This document shows, one piece after another, positions 10,401 to 20,369 of a stretch of DNA of 64,000 nucleotides. The notes below the pieces were generated by a model, which had not been told where the DNA came from, made no database searches, and was given only the letters and a program-made list of their open reading frames with translations. The stretch is taken from the NCBI RefSeq assembly GCF_947242115.1, contig NC_074725.1, positions 11,914,511 to 11,978,510 of the forward strand, in the 5' to 3' direction. Positions within the stretch are counted from its first letter, which is position 1. Each line of letters begins with the position of its first letter. A program made the position numbers and the translations under genes. Origin of the DNA: Biomphalaria glabrata. Taxonomy: Eukaryota; Mollusca; Gastropoda; Planorbidae.

Positions 10401-13400
10401 TTGGCATTGTTAATATTTGCAAGTAGTCTTCTAGGGCAGTGCTGCCAACTTTTTTTTTTTTTTTTGTGCTTAGCAATCTCCACAAAACTTTTAAAGTCTA
10501 ATGAAACTGATACTATACTTGTTCATCATGTACTGAGAGCCGAAACTTTGAGAAACCTTTATAGCACCTTGTTACGTCCAGATAGAACCTAGTCACGGAC
10601 CAAATAGCAGGGCATCGAGGCTTGGGTATGGACCACAGTCGAAAGGTTGAACATTGCGGTTCTAGTGATATTGTTTCTTTATTCTGTTCGCCGGAACACG
10701 CCAGATATTTTTTTGTTTTCCGCCAAAATTGAAAATTTCTAATTTACTAACACCTTATCTGAAATTTTCTGTCAAAAGCAGTTATTATAAAAGTGCGTAA
10801 TGCAATTACTCTTTGATTCATCATAATATATCATGTTAACAACAACAAGAACAGAACAACTGTTCCCTGGTCTATCAGACCATGAGATCATAAAAATACA
10901 CAGTCAGATAAAAGCAGTAGCCAATATAAAACCCAAAATAAAAATCTTACTCTGGAATAAATGTAACCTAACACAACTACACCAAGCTGCATTAAACTTT
11001 CAACAAACATTCTTATTAGAAAAAGACATTAACCAACCAGTCGATGACCTCTGGAATTTCATTAAAAACCATCTTAAAAGCATTATAGAAAATCAAATAC
11101 CAACTAAACACTCATCAAACGAAATAAATAAATGCTGGTTTAATAATAGACTAAAGAAGCTTTGTAAACAGAAGGAAAACCTATATAGAAAATTTAAAGA
11201 AACTAATGCAGAAAGAGTTTACAAAAAGTATATAAAAATTAAACACTTAACCCAAAAAGTAAGCAGACAGCTGCAGAGTGAATACATAAACAATGTAATA
11301 TCTAAAGACAACAACAAAAACCTATGGTCATACATTAAGTCTAAGAAAATGGAAACAACAGGCGTAGCGCCATTAAAAGATGAACATAACATAATACATA
11401 ATGATAATGAAACTAAAGCAAACATTCTAAACAAATACTTTGCATCAGCATTCTCAGCCCCAGGAGACAAAGACATATTACTGAATTTGAACCAAGTAGA
11501 CAACATAGAAGATATAGTAGTACAAGAAAATGGAATTCAAAAACTATTAGCCAACACCAAACCAAATAAAGCTTCTGGACCTGATGGTATTCCAGCTAGA
11601 TTACTCAAAGAACTAAGTAATGAGCTAGCCCCAGTGTTCAAAATACTCTTTCAGGCTTCACTTAACCAGGGCAGAGTACCAAAGGACTGGAAAGAAGCTA
11701 ATGTCACCCCCCTATTTAAAAAAGGAGAAAAATCTGACCCAGGAAACTACAGACCAGTATCACTTACCAGCATCACATGTAAAATCCTAGAACACATAAT
11801 ATGTAGCAACATCATAAACCACTTAGACAAACATAATGTCCTCACACCATACCATCATGGCTTTAGGAAATATAGATCATGTGAAACACAACTAATAGGA
11901 CTAATTGATGATTTTTCAAAAGGTTTAGATAATAGTGAACAAATAGATGCTATCTTACTAGATTTTTCTAAGGCTTTTGACAAAGTTCACCACCATAGTT
12001 TGCTTAAAAAATTAAAATATTTCGGCATTAATGGTCCACTGCATCAGTGGATTAAAGACTTTCTGATAGGGAGAGAACAAACTGTAATAATAAATGGCTC
12101 TAAATCAACACCGATAACAGTAAACTCAGGTGTACCTCAAGGAACAGTCTTGGGTCCACTACTATTTTTAATTTACATAAATGATTTACCAAATTGCATT
12201 ACTTCAGGAACAAAAGTCAGATTATTTGCAGACGATTGCATAATATATAGAACAATAAAACCAACACAAGACACAGATATTTTACAAAGAGAATTAGATG
12301 AATTACAGAAATGGGAATCAAATTGGAGCATGTCTTTCCACCCAGAAAAATGTCAGTTGTTAAGAGTAACAAAAAAACTAAAACAAATTAATTCCACTTA
12401 TCTTATTCATGGCAAACCAGTAACACAGACTAAAAACGCAAAATACCTAGGTGTTATAATAAATGAAAAACTGTCATGGAATCCACATATTGATGAAACT
12501 ACAAAAAAAATCAAACAAAGCATTAGGATTTATTAAAAGAAATTTCTATAAATCAAATAAGAACATAAAACTAAAATGTTATTTAACCTTGGTTAGGCCA
12601 ATAATAGAATATGCATCCTCTGTTTGGGACCCCTCAACTCAAGAAAACATTAAGAAACTAGAACAGACACAAAATAGAGCAGTGCGATTCATAACAAACG
12701 AATATTCACATTTGACTAGAGTAACACCTTTAGTAAAATCACTAAATTTAGAAAGCCTTCAGGACAGAAGGCTCAAAAGTAAAGTAGCAATAATACATAA
12801 AACACTGAACCATAATCTTCAAATACAAAAACAAAATTTAATAAAATACTCTGAAAGACACAAAGATAAAGGCACATTCCTCGTCCCATATGCTAGGACA
12901 AATTTGTACAAATACTCCTTCTTCCCTAGTGCTATTAGAGCATGGAATGGGTTGCCTGAGCTAGCCAGGAAAACCAGTGACTTGGCAGAATTTAAGTCAT
13001 TGGTTAATATGCATGACTAAATGCATGACGCGTAGGACGTAATCATCTTCTTTTTTGAAGTAACGTCTGTATTATATAAGATAAGAAGATAAGATAACTG
13101 TTACACCGAACTAATGAAGTATTGCTGCATACTTTGCACAGAACTGTCAACAACATGAGACCCAACACTGTGACATCACTGTACATGGACACTGCACCTT
13201 CTGCTGCGACACCATCGCTTCTTGCAGAAATCAGAGAGAGGGACTCTTCGACTCTTGTAAGTAAAACGTGATTATACACGTGACAAACATATATACCACA
13301 AATTGACTTAAGTCCGTTTCAGCAGACAAATATAAAGTTTATTCGACAACAATAATAATAATACTGCACTCCTTGTTAGTGCTACAAGTCAAGAAAATCC

Positions 13401-14235
13401 TATCCCCATAACAGCGTATCAAAAATATCCAATACGTTTAACTCTCCAGACTATATTACAAATCACGTCCGCATCTCAGCGGGTAACACTGACTACACTG
13501 TACAGAATAATACTGATTAACTACTAGAAATACATGTCTCAAAAAGACCACAAGCATCAACTGCCAACTGAGACTGTGACACGAATTAAAAAAAAAACTA
13601 ATGAAAGAATTTCCAAATGCAGTATTAAATGCTAGTTCACTAGTAGTAGAGTCAACTCATCACTTGACTTTAATCGTAGGGGTGCTGTGAATATTCGCGT
13701 AACCAAATACATACGATGCTTCCGGTCAGCAGCTTTTCTTAGCAGAATATCCAGAAAGAAGCTGGCCCATTCTTTCGTTTCGTCCATCTTGTCTTTGGAC
13801 GGCCCTTTCTTCGTGCTCTCTCCACTGGACCTAGAAGGACGATTTAAAAATTGAATCATGTCTTACGATATGACAGAACCATCTCATTTTTCGTCTTCGT
13901 TTCAAAGTATTGACGAGTTACTATTATTTGCCAGCCCCAATGATGACTTGTAAAAGTAGTCACTTGTTTTCTTTCCCTGGTATCTGATACCCAGCAGTTT
14001 TCTGTAATATTTACTCTCAAAGGCTTGATTTCTTCTTTCAGCCTATGCTTTCAGTGTCAACTACGTAGACACAGAGTAACAAGTTTTTTTTTTCCTGTAA
14101 CAACTTATCTAAGCAATAACTAAATCTAGATCTACGTTGATATTCCGAAAACATTCACTTCTGTACTAAACAAAATTCTTAATATATGCCCTTAGATAAA
14201 ATAAGTAGTCTTAAAAGTTCATAGGTTAACATCTT

Positions 14236-14296
<61 letters not shown>

Positions 14297-14469
14297 GAAC
14301 TGTTGTTGTGTATCAGATGTAATAAATAATACTAAAAAAATAGATATTTGTTATTAAACTAAATTGTAACTTATTGGAGTTTAAATCAATATCTTAACAT
14401 TTTTAGTTGGAAAGTCAAGTCTTGATTCATGAATAATAATATCATTTGTTTGTTGTCACAGTGGCTTAA
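7488..14469 (+). CDS. Gene 2: Ly6-like secreted 12-Cys three-finger protein, 108 aa
   Basis: Five coding exons: 7488-7533, 8193-8281, 9637-9705, 13142-13256 and 14462-14469, all with GT-AG borders and intron phases 1, 0, 0, 1. Exon 1 gives a signal peptide, MNAISIIVFAAALIY, completed by AVSA with cleavage expected before INCPRC. Spacing is C-x2-C-x8-C-x5-C-x6-C-x16-C-x5-C-x7-C-x7-C-x2-CC-x5-C. The C-x5-C-x6-C and C-x5-C steps equal those of CD59, so a Ly6/uPAR three-finger fold is likely. The eighth and ninth cysteines are an extra pair within finger 3. The last cysteine is followed by Arg instead of the usual Ly6 Asn. The tail LFDSLA is short and has no GPI signal, so the product should be secreted. 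AATAAA lies near 14607. Introns hold two SINEs, a minisatellite and a LINE. The ligand and role are unknown. Confidence 0.88.
8344..8605 (+). mobile_element. tRNA-derived SINE, family A
   Basis: Full-length-looking copy. The head is GGGCGCGGTGGCTGAGTGG, followed by GGTTCGAGTCTC (B box), a body with GTTGGTTGTTGTGCTGGCC, and the end AAGGTCTGAAGGGGAAAC. It lies in intron 2 of gene 2, on the gene's strand. Confidence 0.9.
8841..9175. repeat. Minisatellite, 46-bp unit, about 7 copies
   Basis: Tandem unit containing CTGAAGCTTCTAGTTTACAG and TCCTAGCCCCAAGTATTTCA. Copies differ mainly at CCCCAAG/CCCCGAG. It lies in intron 2 of gene 2. Confidence 0.95.
10129..10392 (+). mobile_element. tRNA-derived SINE, family A
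   Basis: GGGAGGCGCAGTGGCTGAGC head, GAGTTCGCATCCTGG B-box-like region and AAGGTCTGAAAGGGGAAC end. It lies in intron 3 of gene 2. Confidence 0.9.
10833..12536 (+). CDS. LINE reverse transcriptase (endonuclease end plus RT)
   Basis: Open for 567 codons. Visible RT motifs are ASGPDGIPARLLK, NYRPVSLTSITCKILE, LLDFSKAFDKV (from about residue 375), SGVPQGTVLGPLLFLIYIND (about 432) and catalytic FADD (465-468). The frame is lost near 12502-12510, in a run of eight A. The C-terminal part continues in another frame at 12463-13020 (LVRPIIEYASSVWDP, then a stop after NMHD). The break is one small indel in an A run, either a real mutation or a sequencing slip. The N-terminal ATG is arbitrary because the element is 5'-truncated. 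Confidence 0.85.
   Translation: MLTTTRTEQLFPGLSDHEIIKIHSQIKAVANIKPKIKILLWNKCNLTQLHQAALNFQQTFLLEKDINQPVDDLWNFIKNHLKSIIENQIPTKHSSNEINKCWFNNRLKKLCKQKENLYRKFKETNAERVYKKYIKIKHLTQKVSRQLQSEYINNVISKDNNKNLWSYIKSKKMETTGVAPLKDEHNIIHNDNETKANILNKYFASAFSAPGDKDILLNLNQVDNIEDIVVQENGIQKLLANTKPNKASGPDGIPARLLKELSNELAPVFKILFQASLNQGRVPKDWKEANVTPLFKKGEKSDPGNYRPVSLTSITCKILEHIICSNIINHLDKHNVLTPYHHGFRKYRSCETQLIGLIDDFSKGLDNSEQIDAILLDFSKAFDKVHHHSLLKKLKYFGINGPLHQWIKDFLIGREQTVIINGSKSTPITVNSGVPQGTVLGPLLFLIYINDLPNCITSGTKVRLFADDCIIYRTIKPTQDTDILQRELDELQKWESNWSMSFHPEKCQLLRVTKKLKQINSTYLIHGKPVTQTKNAKYLGVIINEKLSWNPHIDETTKKIKQSIRIY
12463..13020 (+). CDS. LINE RT C-terminal domain in the shifted frame
   Basis: Continues the reverse transcriptase after the A-run frameshift: RPIIEYASSVWDPSTQENIK, QTQNRAVRFITNEYSHLTRV and FFPSAIRAWNGLPELARKT. 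The last part is the segment found as 5'-truncated copies at 34406, 38978, 45440 and 48085. Confidence 0.8.
   Translation: MKNCHGIHILMKLQKKSNKALGFIKRNFYKSNKNIKLKCYLTLVRPIIEYASSVWDPSTQENIKKLEQTQNRAVRFITNEYSHLTRVTPLVKSLNLESLQDRRLKSKVAIIHKTLNHNLQIQKQNLIKYSERHKDKGTFLVPYARTNLYKYSFFPSAIRAWNGLPELARKTSDLAEFKSLVNMHD
14238..14290. repeat. (AT)n microsatellite
   Basis: About 26 AT dinucleotides in intron 4 of gene 2. Confidence 0.95.
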
Positions 14470-14839
14470 GTTTTCCTCACAACAACTCACATGACGTGAT
14501 AGTTTGGAAAGGCAAGCGATCATCAGAAATAATATCACGGAGACATTTATTTCTGTTTAATTATGATGGTGGAGATGTATTTGAATAATATCACATTTGT
14601 AATAACAATAAACGTTTTATACGCAACGAAATTATATTGTTCAATTCTTTCATCTTGAAATGTAAATGGAGGGGGAAAAAGTCTTCATATATACATCTCA
14701 TCTTCCGTTGAAGCTATAAGAAAGAAAAGTAATGATTAAATCATCCTTGAACTATCAGTTTCAAAAAATACCTAAAGAAAGGTGGTCGGAGCAATAGAGG
14801 TGCCCCAGAAAATGATTTAAATACCAACTGAAGCGACAG

Positions 14840-15521
14840 CTTGTTTTAACCGAGTGGTATCCGAATGAGACAGCTGGAGCCACAGCTTGCTTTAACCGAG
14901 TAAACTGACAGAAGCTGGTATCCAAATGAGACAGCTGGGGCCACAGCTTGCTTTAACCGAATAAACTGACAGAAGGTGGTATCCGAATGAGACAGCTGGG
15001 GCCACTGCTTGCTTTAACCGAGTAAACTGACAGAAGCTGGTATCCGAATGAGACAGCTGGGGCCACAGCTTGCTTTAACCGAATAAACTGACAGAAGGTG
15101 GTATCCGAATAAGACAGCTGGGGCCACAGCTTGCTTTAACCGAGTAAACTGACAGAAGCTGGTATCCAAATGAGACAGCTGGGGCCACAGCTTGCTTTAA
15201 CCGAGTAAACTGACAGAAGGTGGTATCCGAATGAGACAGCTGGAGCCGCAGCTTGCTTTAACCGAGTAAACTGACAGAAGCTGGTATCCGAATGAGACAG
15301 CTGGGGCCACAGCTTGCTTTAACCGAGTAAACTGACAGAAGGTGGTATCCGAATGAGACAGCTGGAGCCACAGCTTGCTTTAACCGAATAAACTGACAGA
15401 AGCTGGTATCGAAATGAGACAGCTGGGGCCACAGCTTGCTTTAACCGAGTAAACTGACAGAAGGTGGTATCCGAATGAGACAGCTGGAGCCGCAGCTTGC
15501 TTTAACCGAATAAACTGACAA
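14840..15521. repeat. Minisatellite, 61-bp unit with 122-bp higher-order pattern
   Basis: About 11 units containing GAATGAGACAGCTGGGGCCA, CAGCTTGCTTTAACCGAGTA and AACTGACAGAAGCTGGTATC. Units alternate strictly between AGAAGCTGG and AGAAGGTGG, so the real period is 122 bp. It lies downstream of gene 2. Confidence 0.95.
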
Positions 15522-15534
15522 ATGAGAGAACTAA

Positions 15535-15720
15535 AGATTTATTACAAAGGTAGTGGGATACACCCTTCAGACCAAAAGGAAATCTACAGCCGAGGACACA
15601 CACGTAGACTGCGGAAAGAGAAACTAAACTATCAGATAACGGTTATGTCTGTGGTGGATATGAAACAAATATGTAGATCACAGCAAGGACTACGTAGCAA
15701 CGTGAAGTACTGCTTTTTTA
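15535..15720 (+). mobile_element. LINE C-terminal zinc-finger remnant (family 2)
   Basis: The frame reads EIYSRGHTRRLRKEKLN and then ICRSQQGLRSNVKYC, resembling the CxxCGRxCxSxxGLxSHxxxC end of many LINE RT proteins. The first block matches a minus-strand stretch near 29900. It is degenerate and has no RT core. Confidence 0.55.
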
Positions 15721-16085
15721 AAAAAATCTTTTTTTATATCATTATTATTTTTATTCAGTATAAGAATACATTACCAAAAACACACAAAACAAAACACTAA
15801 GCTCCTTCACAACAATTAGGGTTAAAATCGTTCAGCAATTGTTCAAACTTGACGATCATTTGGTTGTCTGTTGTTCTCTGTTGTAGACACATGTACGTAC
15901 ACATGTTAAATGAACGAAGTCCTTGACATTGAGATTCTTTCGTAAGGAACTGTCTTTAGCTTCTATGGTAGCCCGAAAATTCCAAGAAACATAAAGCTAA
16001 ATGTTTTTGTTGGTGCATTTACCAATTGACAAGCATGAATTCCCATTGTAAATGTTTTTATGTCCAACAATGTGTACTTAGAACT

Positions 16086-16262
16086 GGGCTGCCTGGTCGT
16101 GCGGTTTGCACGCTGGTCTGTCATTCAGATTTATCGATGGTCCCGAGTTCAAACCCTGCCCGCTCCCATCCCCCGTCGTCCTGCGGGAGGTTTGGACTAG
16201 GAAGTAATTATCTTCAACTCTGAAGGAACATCCGAAAAATGTAAAACATTTTACAAACAAAC
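16086..16262 (+). mobile_element. tRNA-derived SINE, family B, full-looking copy
   Basis: The head GCCTGGTCGTGCGGTTTGC resembles an A box, and CGAGTTCAAACCCTGCC is a B box. Then comes CCGTCGTCCTGCGGGAGGTT, and the 3' end carries the small palindrome TGTAAAACATTTTACA followed by AACAAACA. Other copies lie at 2321, 31952, 37210, 43008 and 44215. Confidence 0.8.
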
Positions 16263-16739
16263 ATAATCAAGGCAAAGAATGTTCCTGTACATCACTTAGT
16301 CATCATCACGTCGTGTATAAGTGAAGACTGCACTCCTTCTCAGTCTTTTGTGACTTGGATTCAGTTCGACTACAATTGATTTCTTCATAAGGAAAATTTG
16401 AACTGTTTTGTGTTTTGGTTATTACGAATCTTTATTAATTACCATTATTAGAAAATTACGAAATATAAAATAAAAATGTTTAGTTTGTTATATTAATTGA
16501 ACATTAATAAGGAATCTATTTATTTTACAAGGCTTATATCAACTCACTCTGTCTGTCTGTCTGTCTGGCCAAAAAATTGTATACGTTATAATTCATGGGC
16601 GTAGCCAGGGGGGGGGGTTTGGGGTTCAAACCCCCCCCCGAAATGAAATCCCCCCCCCCCCCGAAGGGGGGGAGTCGGAATTTAGTGACTGATTTTTTGC
16701 TTTGATTTTGTTTATTTTAGGTGAGATTTTAATACTAAA

Positions 16740-17520
16740 CCATCACTTGCCCCAGTACAACCAAAGGGGTTTTGAGTTTAAAACCCCCTACCAGGGGGTT
16801 TTGAGTTTAAAACCCCCTACCAGGGGTTTTGAGTTTTAAACCCCCTACCTGGGGTTTTTGCAGTTAACTCCCCCTCTTCTATAAAACAAAACAAAAAAAA
16901 AATGCAAACGAAAATCCCCTAATTCCAAGAGCACAGTTAAGGAAGATTTTGATTTTAAAACCCCGTCTAAAATTTACGATAAACCCCCTCTTTAATATAA
17001 AAAAAAGCAGCTAATTACTCACTCAAAATGTTATGAGCCTGGCTAAATTGTTTTGACTCAGTTTTTAATTTAAACCCCACTTCAGCTGGGTTTGAAGGTA
17101 AAAAATATCTCTTTAGTAATAAAAACAAAGAAAATTATACACTAAAAATGTTATGAGTGTAGTCAAAGGGGTTTTGAGTTTAAACTCCCCTCCAGTGGGG
17201 TTTGAGGATAAATTTAAATACATCTCCAGTGTAAGAAAAAAAGCAAATTACGCACTCAAAATGCTATGAACGTTGCCGAAAGGGGTTTTGAGTTTAAACT
17301 CCCATTCAGAGGGGTTTGGTGCTAAAAATACATCTTCAATATAAAAAAAAAAGCAAATTACACACTAAAATTATTTGAGCGTAGCCAAGCCAATCGGGGG
17401 TTTTGAGTTTAAACCCTTCTTCTACAGATGGCTTTTTTTTAAAGTTTAAAACCCCTCCAGATGGTTTTGAGTTTAAGATCCCCCTACAGAGCATTTTGAG
17501 GTGGAAAACCCCCAACAGAA
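16740..17520. repeat. Degenerate GGGGTTTTGAGTTTAAA repeats
   Basis: Blocks of GGGGTTTTGAGTTTAAA with CCCCCTAC-type partners recur first every 30-40 bp and then about every 100 bp, with AAAAGCAAATTACACACT-like spacers. The blocks can pair with each other. There is no coding signal. Confidence 0.75.
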
Positions 17521-17639
17521 GATTTTGACGTTAAAACTTCTCTTTTCGATATAAAATCTAAAGCAAACTACAGTCACTTAATTCCAAGAGTGTATTCAAG
17601 AGAGGTTACACATTTTTACCAGTGGCAGGGCTCCATTAA

Positions 17640-18000
17640 TAAACTGCAGTGAATAGTCATCTACCGAAATCGAAAAACACTAAATGTAGCTCAACCAAAA
17701 TGGCTAAGACGGATTTTAGGAGTCAGTTATAGAGATCGGGTTTAAATCAAGGAAATCCTATGCCGAACTGGGAGTCGACCCCTTAGTAAGATTGTGAGAG
17801 AACGACGCATGAGGTTTGCGGGACATGTTCTCCGACAAAATGAATTAAGCATAAGTAGAGTTGCAATGATATCCTAGTACAACTTGACGCCACTCATTCA
17901 TGGAGGTCCTCATAGTAGATGGGAAGAGGCTTCAGACATTACCAGTGACAGATTTTTATGGAAACAGCTTGACGTCAAATGCTCCGAACGGCGTAGGAGG
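17640..18000 (+). mobile_element. LINE RT C-terminal remnant (family 3)
   Basis: The frame RERRMRFAGHVLRQNELSIS followed by DRFLWKQLDVKCSERRRR is typical of the end of LINE proteins (GHVLR and A-DR-xxW motifs). In-frame stops show that it is dead. The same stretch is found reversed at 47700-48060. Confidence 0.7.
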
Positions 18001-18712
18001 GTCTAAGTCAGTAAGAATATCACATTAGGTTTTTGAAATAAAACTTTTTAATAGCAGGAAAATGCAGTGTAGATACCTCAGAATATGCATTTTGTTGGCT
18101 TTCAATACCAGAAATAGTGCTTGGCGGCGGGGCTTCGCCCCGCGATGAGGAGCTCCTAGCGCTCCCCCAGACCCTCTTGCTAGTAATGGCGGGGAGTCTA
18201 CAATTTTATGAAAACAGCTTGATGGCAAATGCGCCGAACGACGAGGGAGGGTCTAAGTCAGTAAGAATAGCACATTAGGTTTTTGAAATATAACTTTTTA
18301 ATAGCAGGAAAATGCAGTGTAGATACCTCAGAATATGCATTTTGTTGGCTTTCAATACCAGAAATAGTGCTTGGCGGCGGGGCTTCGCCCCGCGATGAGG
18401 AGCTCCTAGCGCTCCCCCAGACCCTCTTGCTAGTAATGGCGGGGAGTCTACAATTTTATGAAAACAGCTTGATGGCAAATGCGCCGAACGACGAGGGAGG
18501 GTCTAAGTCAGTAAGAATAGCACATTAGGTTTTTGAAATATAACTTTTTAATAGCAGGAAAATGCACTGTAGATACCTCAGAATATGCATTTTGTTGGTT
18601 TTCAATATCAGAAATAGTGCTTGGCGGCGGGGCTTCGCCCCGCGCTGGGGGAGCTCCTAGCGCACCCCCGGACCCCTTTGCTAGTAATGGCGGAGAATCT
18701 ACAATTTTTCCA
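18001..18712. repeat. Three tandem 250-bp units
   Basis: Units start at 18001, 18251 and 18501. Each contains GCAGGAAAATGCAGTGTAGA and the GC-rich GGCGGGGCTTCGCCCCGCG, a perfect hairpin-forming block. The first two are almost identical and the third is cut and more diverged. The reversed element at 46992-48060 has a single unit, so tripling is specific to this copy. Confidence 0.9.
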
Positions 18713-19379
18713 CCAACTCATGGAAGAACCTATTCTAGGGCACAATAAACGTCTTCCGAAAGAATGAAAGGTCAGAATGTAATAAAGATTTTGTATGCAC
18801 ACACACACACACACACACACATAAATAGATTTTTTTTTTCGCCGGGGAAGGGGGGGGCGGGGGGGGGGGAGAAAAAAATTCACCCCCCCCCCAAAACCCC
18901 CTCCCGAAAAAAAATCCTGGCTACGCCCATGCGTTATATCTCCAACACCCACTCTCGGATCAAGCTGAAATTTATCACAATTATTTCTTTTACCTAACAA
19001 TACAAGAATCCATTTTTTTTAAATTTAAAAATTAGTTAATTAATTATTGGTAATAAAGCACATTTTTTGTTGGTATCTCAAACAAGGGAAAGAACTAGTA
19101 CTTGACTGAAGTGGTGGTATAAGCTGAACTAGTCCCCTTTGTATTAGGCTGCCGTCTCAGGCTTAGTGAACACAAGCATGAAATAGAAACAATAGATAAC
19201 TATATACAATCTTCCATGTTCATAGACTCTTCGCAAGCAGAGTGGTTACCTCGATGGCTTGAGAAGCCTGAGAAAGATTTTGCCCACAAGTTTTAATTCA
19301 GATTGTCCCCTTTAATTTATTTTACTTTATTTATATCAATGCTTTTTATTGTTAGATCTAGTTAGTTCTTATAAAGACA

Positions 19380-19542
19380 AGATCCACAAGGGACATAAAA
19401 CACACTACGGTCTACGCCATGATATAAGGAACATTTATGCCAAGTTTGATCAAGATTGGTCTAACGGTTTTGATTTCTAATCGGGACATGCACACAAGCA
19501 TACATACATACATACTCTTTACATTCTACTTTATGTATTAGA
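19380..19542 (-). mobile_element. Helitron-like 5' fragment
   Basis: The minus strand begins TCTAATACATAAAGTAGAAT after an A. It continues with GTATGTATGTATG, then CCAATCTTGATCAAACTTGG and CATAAATGTTCC. The same start and order occur at 34074 and 46024. Confidence 0.55.
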
Positions 19543-19611
19543 TTAAAAGAGCAATCACAAGCTAATTCAAATCAGTATTTAAATTTGAAGTATGTATACA
19601 CGTGCAACGAA

Positions 19612-19832
19612 CAGAGCCGGATTTAGTCTTGATAAGGCCCTAAGCTATTTGAGATATAGATCCCCGTGAAATCAACATAAGGCAATTATTCCATTGCTGT
19701 TTATTCAAAATGGTTACAACTAACTCTGGAAATACTTTTTTTTTTTTGGGGGGGGGGGGGGGGGAGGGGCCCATCGCAAGTGAGGACCAGCTGTAACTTG
19801 TGTTGCCTATAGGTGGCCTAAATCCATCACCG
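19612..19832. mobile_element. Miniature DNA element, CCGGATTTAG-type ends
   Basis: The left end CAGAGCCGGATTTAG is followed by AAGGCCCTAAGC, and the right end is GGTGGCCTAAATCCATC, a partly matching inverted repeat. The interior has T and G homopolymers and GGGGCCCATC. No clear target duplication was found. Confidence 0.45.
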
Positions 19833-20253
19833 ACAAGGGAATATAATTCATAACTTGCTATCCGGAGCTACATTAGAAGCAAATACAACAGTAATGAATG
19901 AGTAATGTTGATATTATTGTGTATGTAAGTATTCAGAAAAAAAAGCAAAGAAAAGTAAATGAGAAGACGACTTTTATAATTAAATATAAGTATACATTTT
20001 GTGTTCTTTAAATTGTTACTCGCTCATCTCCCTTGTATCAAGGTCATGTTGGAACTCTTATCAAGTATAGAAGTATCTGGTTGATTCCTGTGTGATTTCC
20101 TGTGTCAAGAAAATAAAAAAAAAACAAAAAAAAAAAAAACACATCTCAAGCAATTCTTTATCAAAGTTTTATTTTGAACAAAAAAATATTAATAATTGCA
20201 AAAAATTTTTTTTAAAATTAGGTTAAAAATGTTGATTTGCGTTTCACTAATGG

Positions 20254-20260
20254 TATAAAT
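20254..20260 (+). promoter_or_regulatory. TATA box of gene 3
   Basis: TATAAAT followed by TGG, 116 bp upstream of the ATG at 20370. It matches the TATAAATTAGG of gene 2. Confidence 0.55.
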
Positions 20261-20369
20261 TGGAAGCTGAGTTTGTCGCTTTTACAAATCGGAACGTTCC
20301 TCTAACACGTGACACATACATACACATATACATACTTCTACCGCGTAACGAAAACTCAACTTTTCAGCC

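Larger units (their letters stand above)
10833..13105 (+). mobile_element. 5'-truncated CR1/jockey-like LINE (family 1), nearly intact RT
   Basis: It begins inside the end of the endonuclease (FPGLSDHEII, the SDH motif), runs through the whole reverse transcriptase and its C-terminal domain, and ends in a 3' UTR with a hairpin (GACGTAATCATCTTC, T-loop, GAAGTAACGTC) and a GATAA-type microsatellite tail. It sits in intron 3 of gene 2 in sense orientation, and its tail stops about 40 bp before exon 4. The endonuclease N-terminus and any ORF1 are absent. The clade assignment within the jockey/CR1 group is tentative. Confidence 0.9.
16591..18931. mobile_element. 2.3-kb insertion with inverted CATGGGCGTAGCCAGG ends and 7-bp TSD
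   Basis: The left end is ATTCATGGGCGTAGCCAGG and the right end CCTGGCTACGCCCATG. The flanks repeat CGTTATA exactly (16584-16590 and 18932-18938). The inside, in order, is a C/G-rich tract; about 900 bp of degenerate repeats around GGGGTTTTGAGTTTAAA (16740-17520); a LINE RT C-terminal remnant (17640-18000); and three 250-bp tandem units. A second, reversed copy lies at 46992-48060 and lacks the left half. Its class is unclear: it is LINE-derived at its right side but has terminal inverted repeats. Confidence 0.65.
16529..19310 (+). repeat. GCTTATATCAACTCACT-family repeat split by a 2.3-kb insertion
   Basis: The left part (16529-16590) carries GGCTTATATCAACTCACTCT and the TCTG run. The right part (18939-19310) resumes with CTCCAACACCCACTCTCGGA and ends in a tRNA-like module, AGCAGAGTGGTTACC plus GGCTTGAGAAGCC. 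Between them lies the 16591-18931 insertion. The copy at 48785-49205 has the same order of blocks without that insertion. Confidence 0.65.

Noticed and set aside
18797-18822. (CA)n at 18797 as a Z-DNA regulatory site
   Set aside because: Short microsatellite inside a transposed element, with no gene nearby to regulate.
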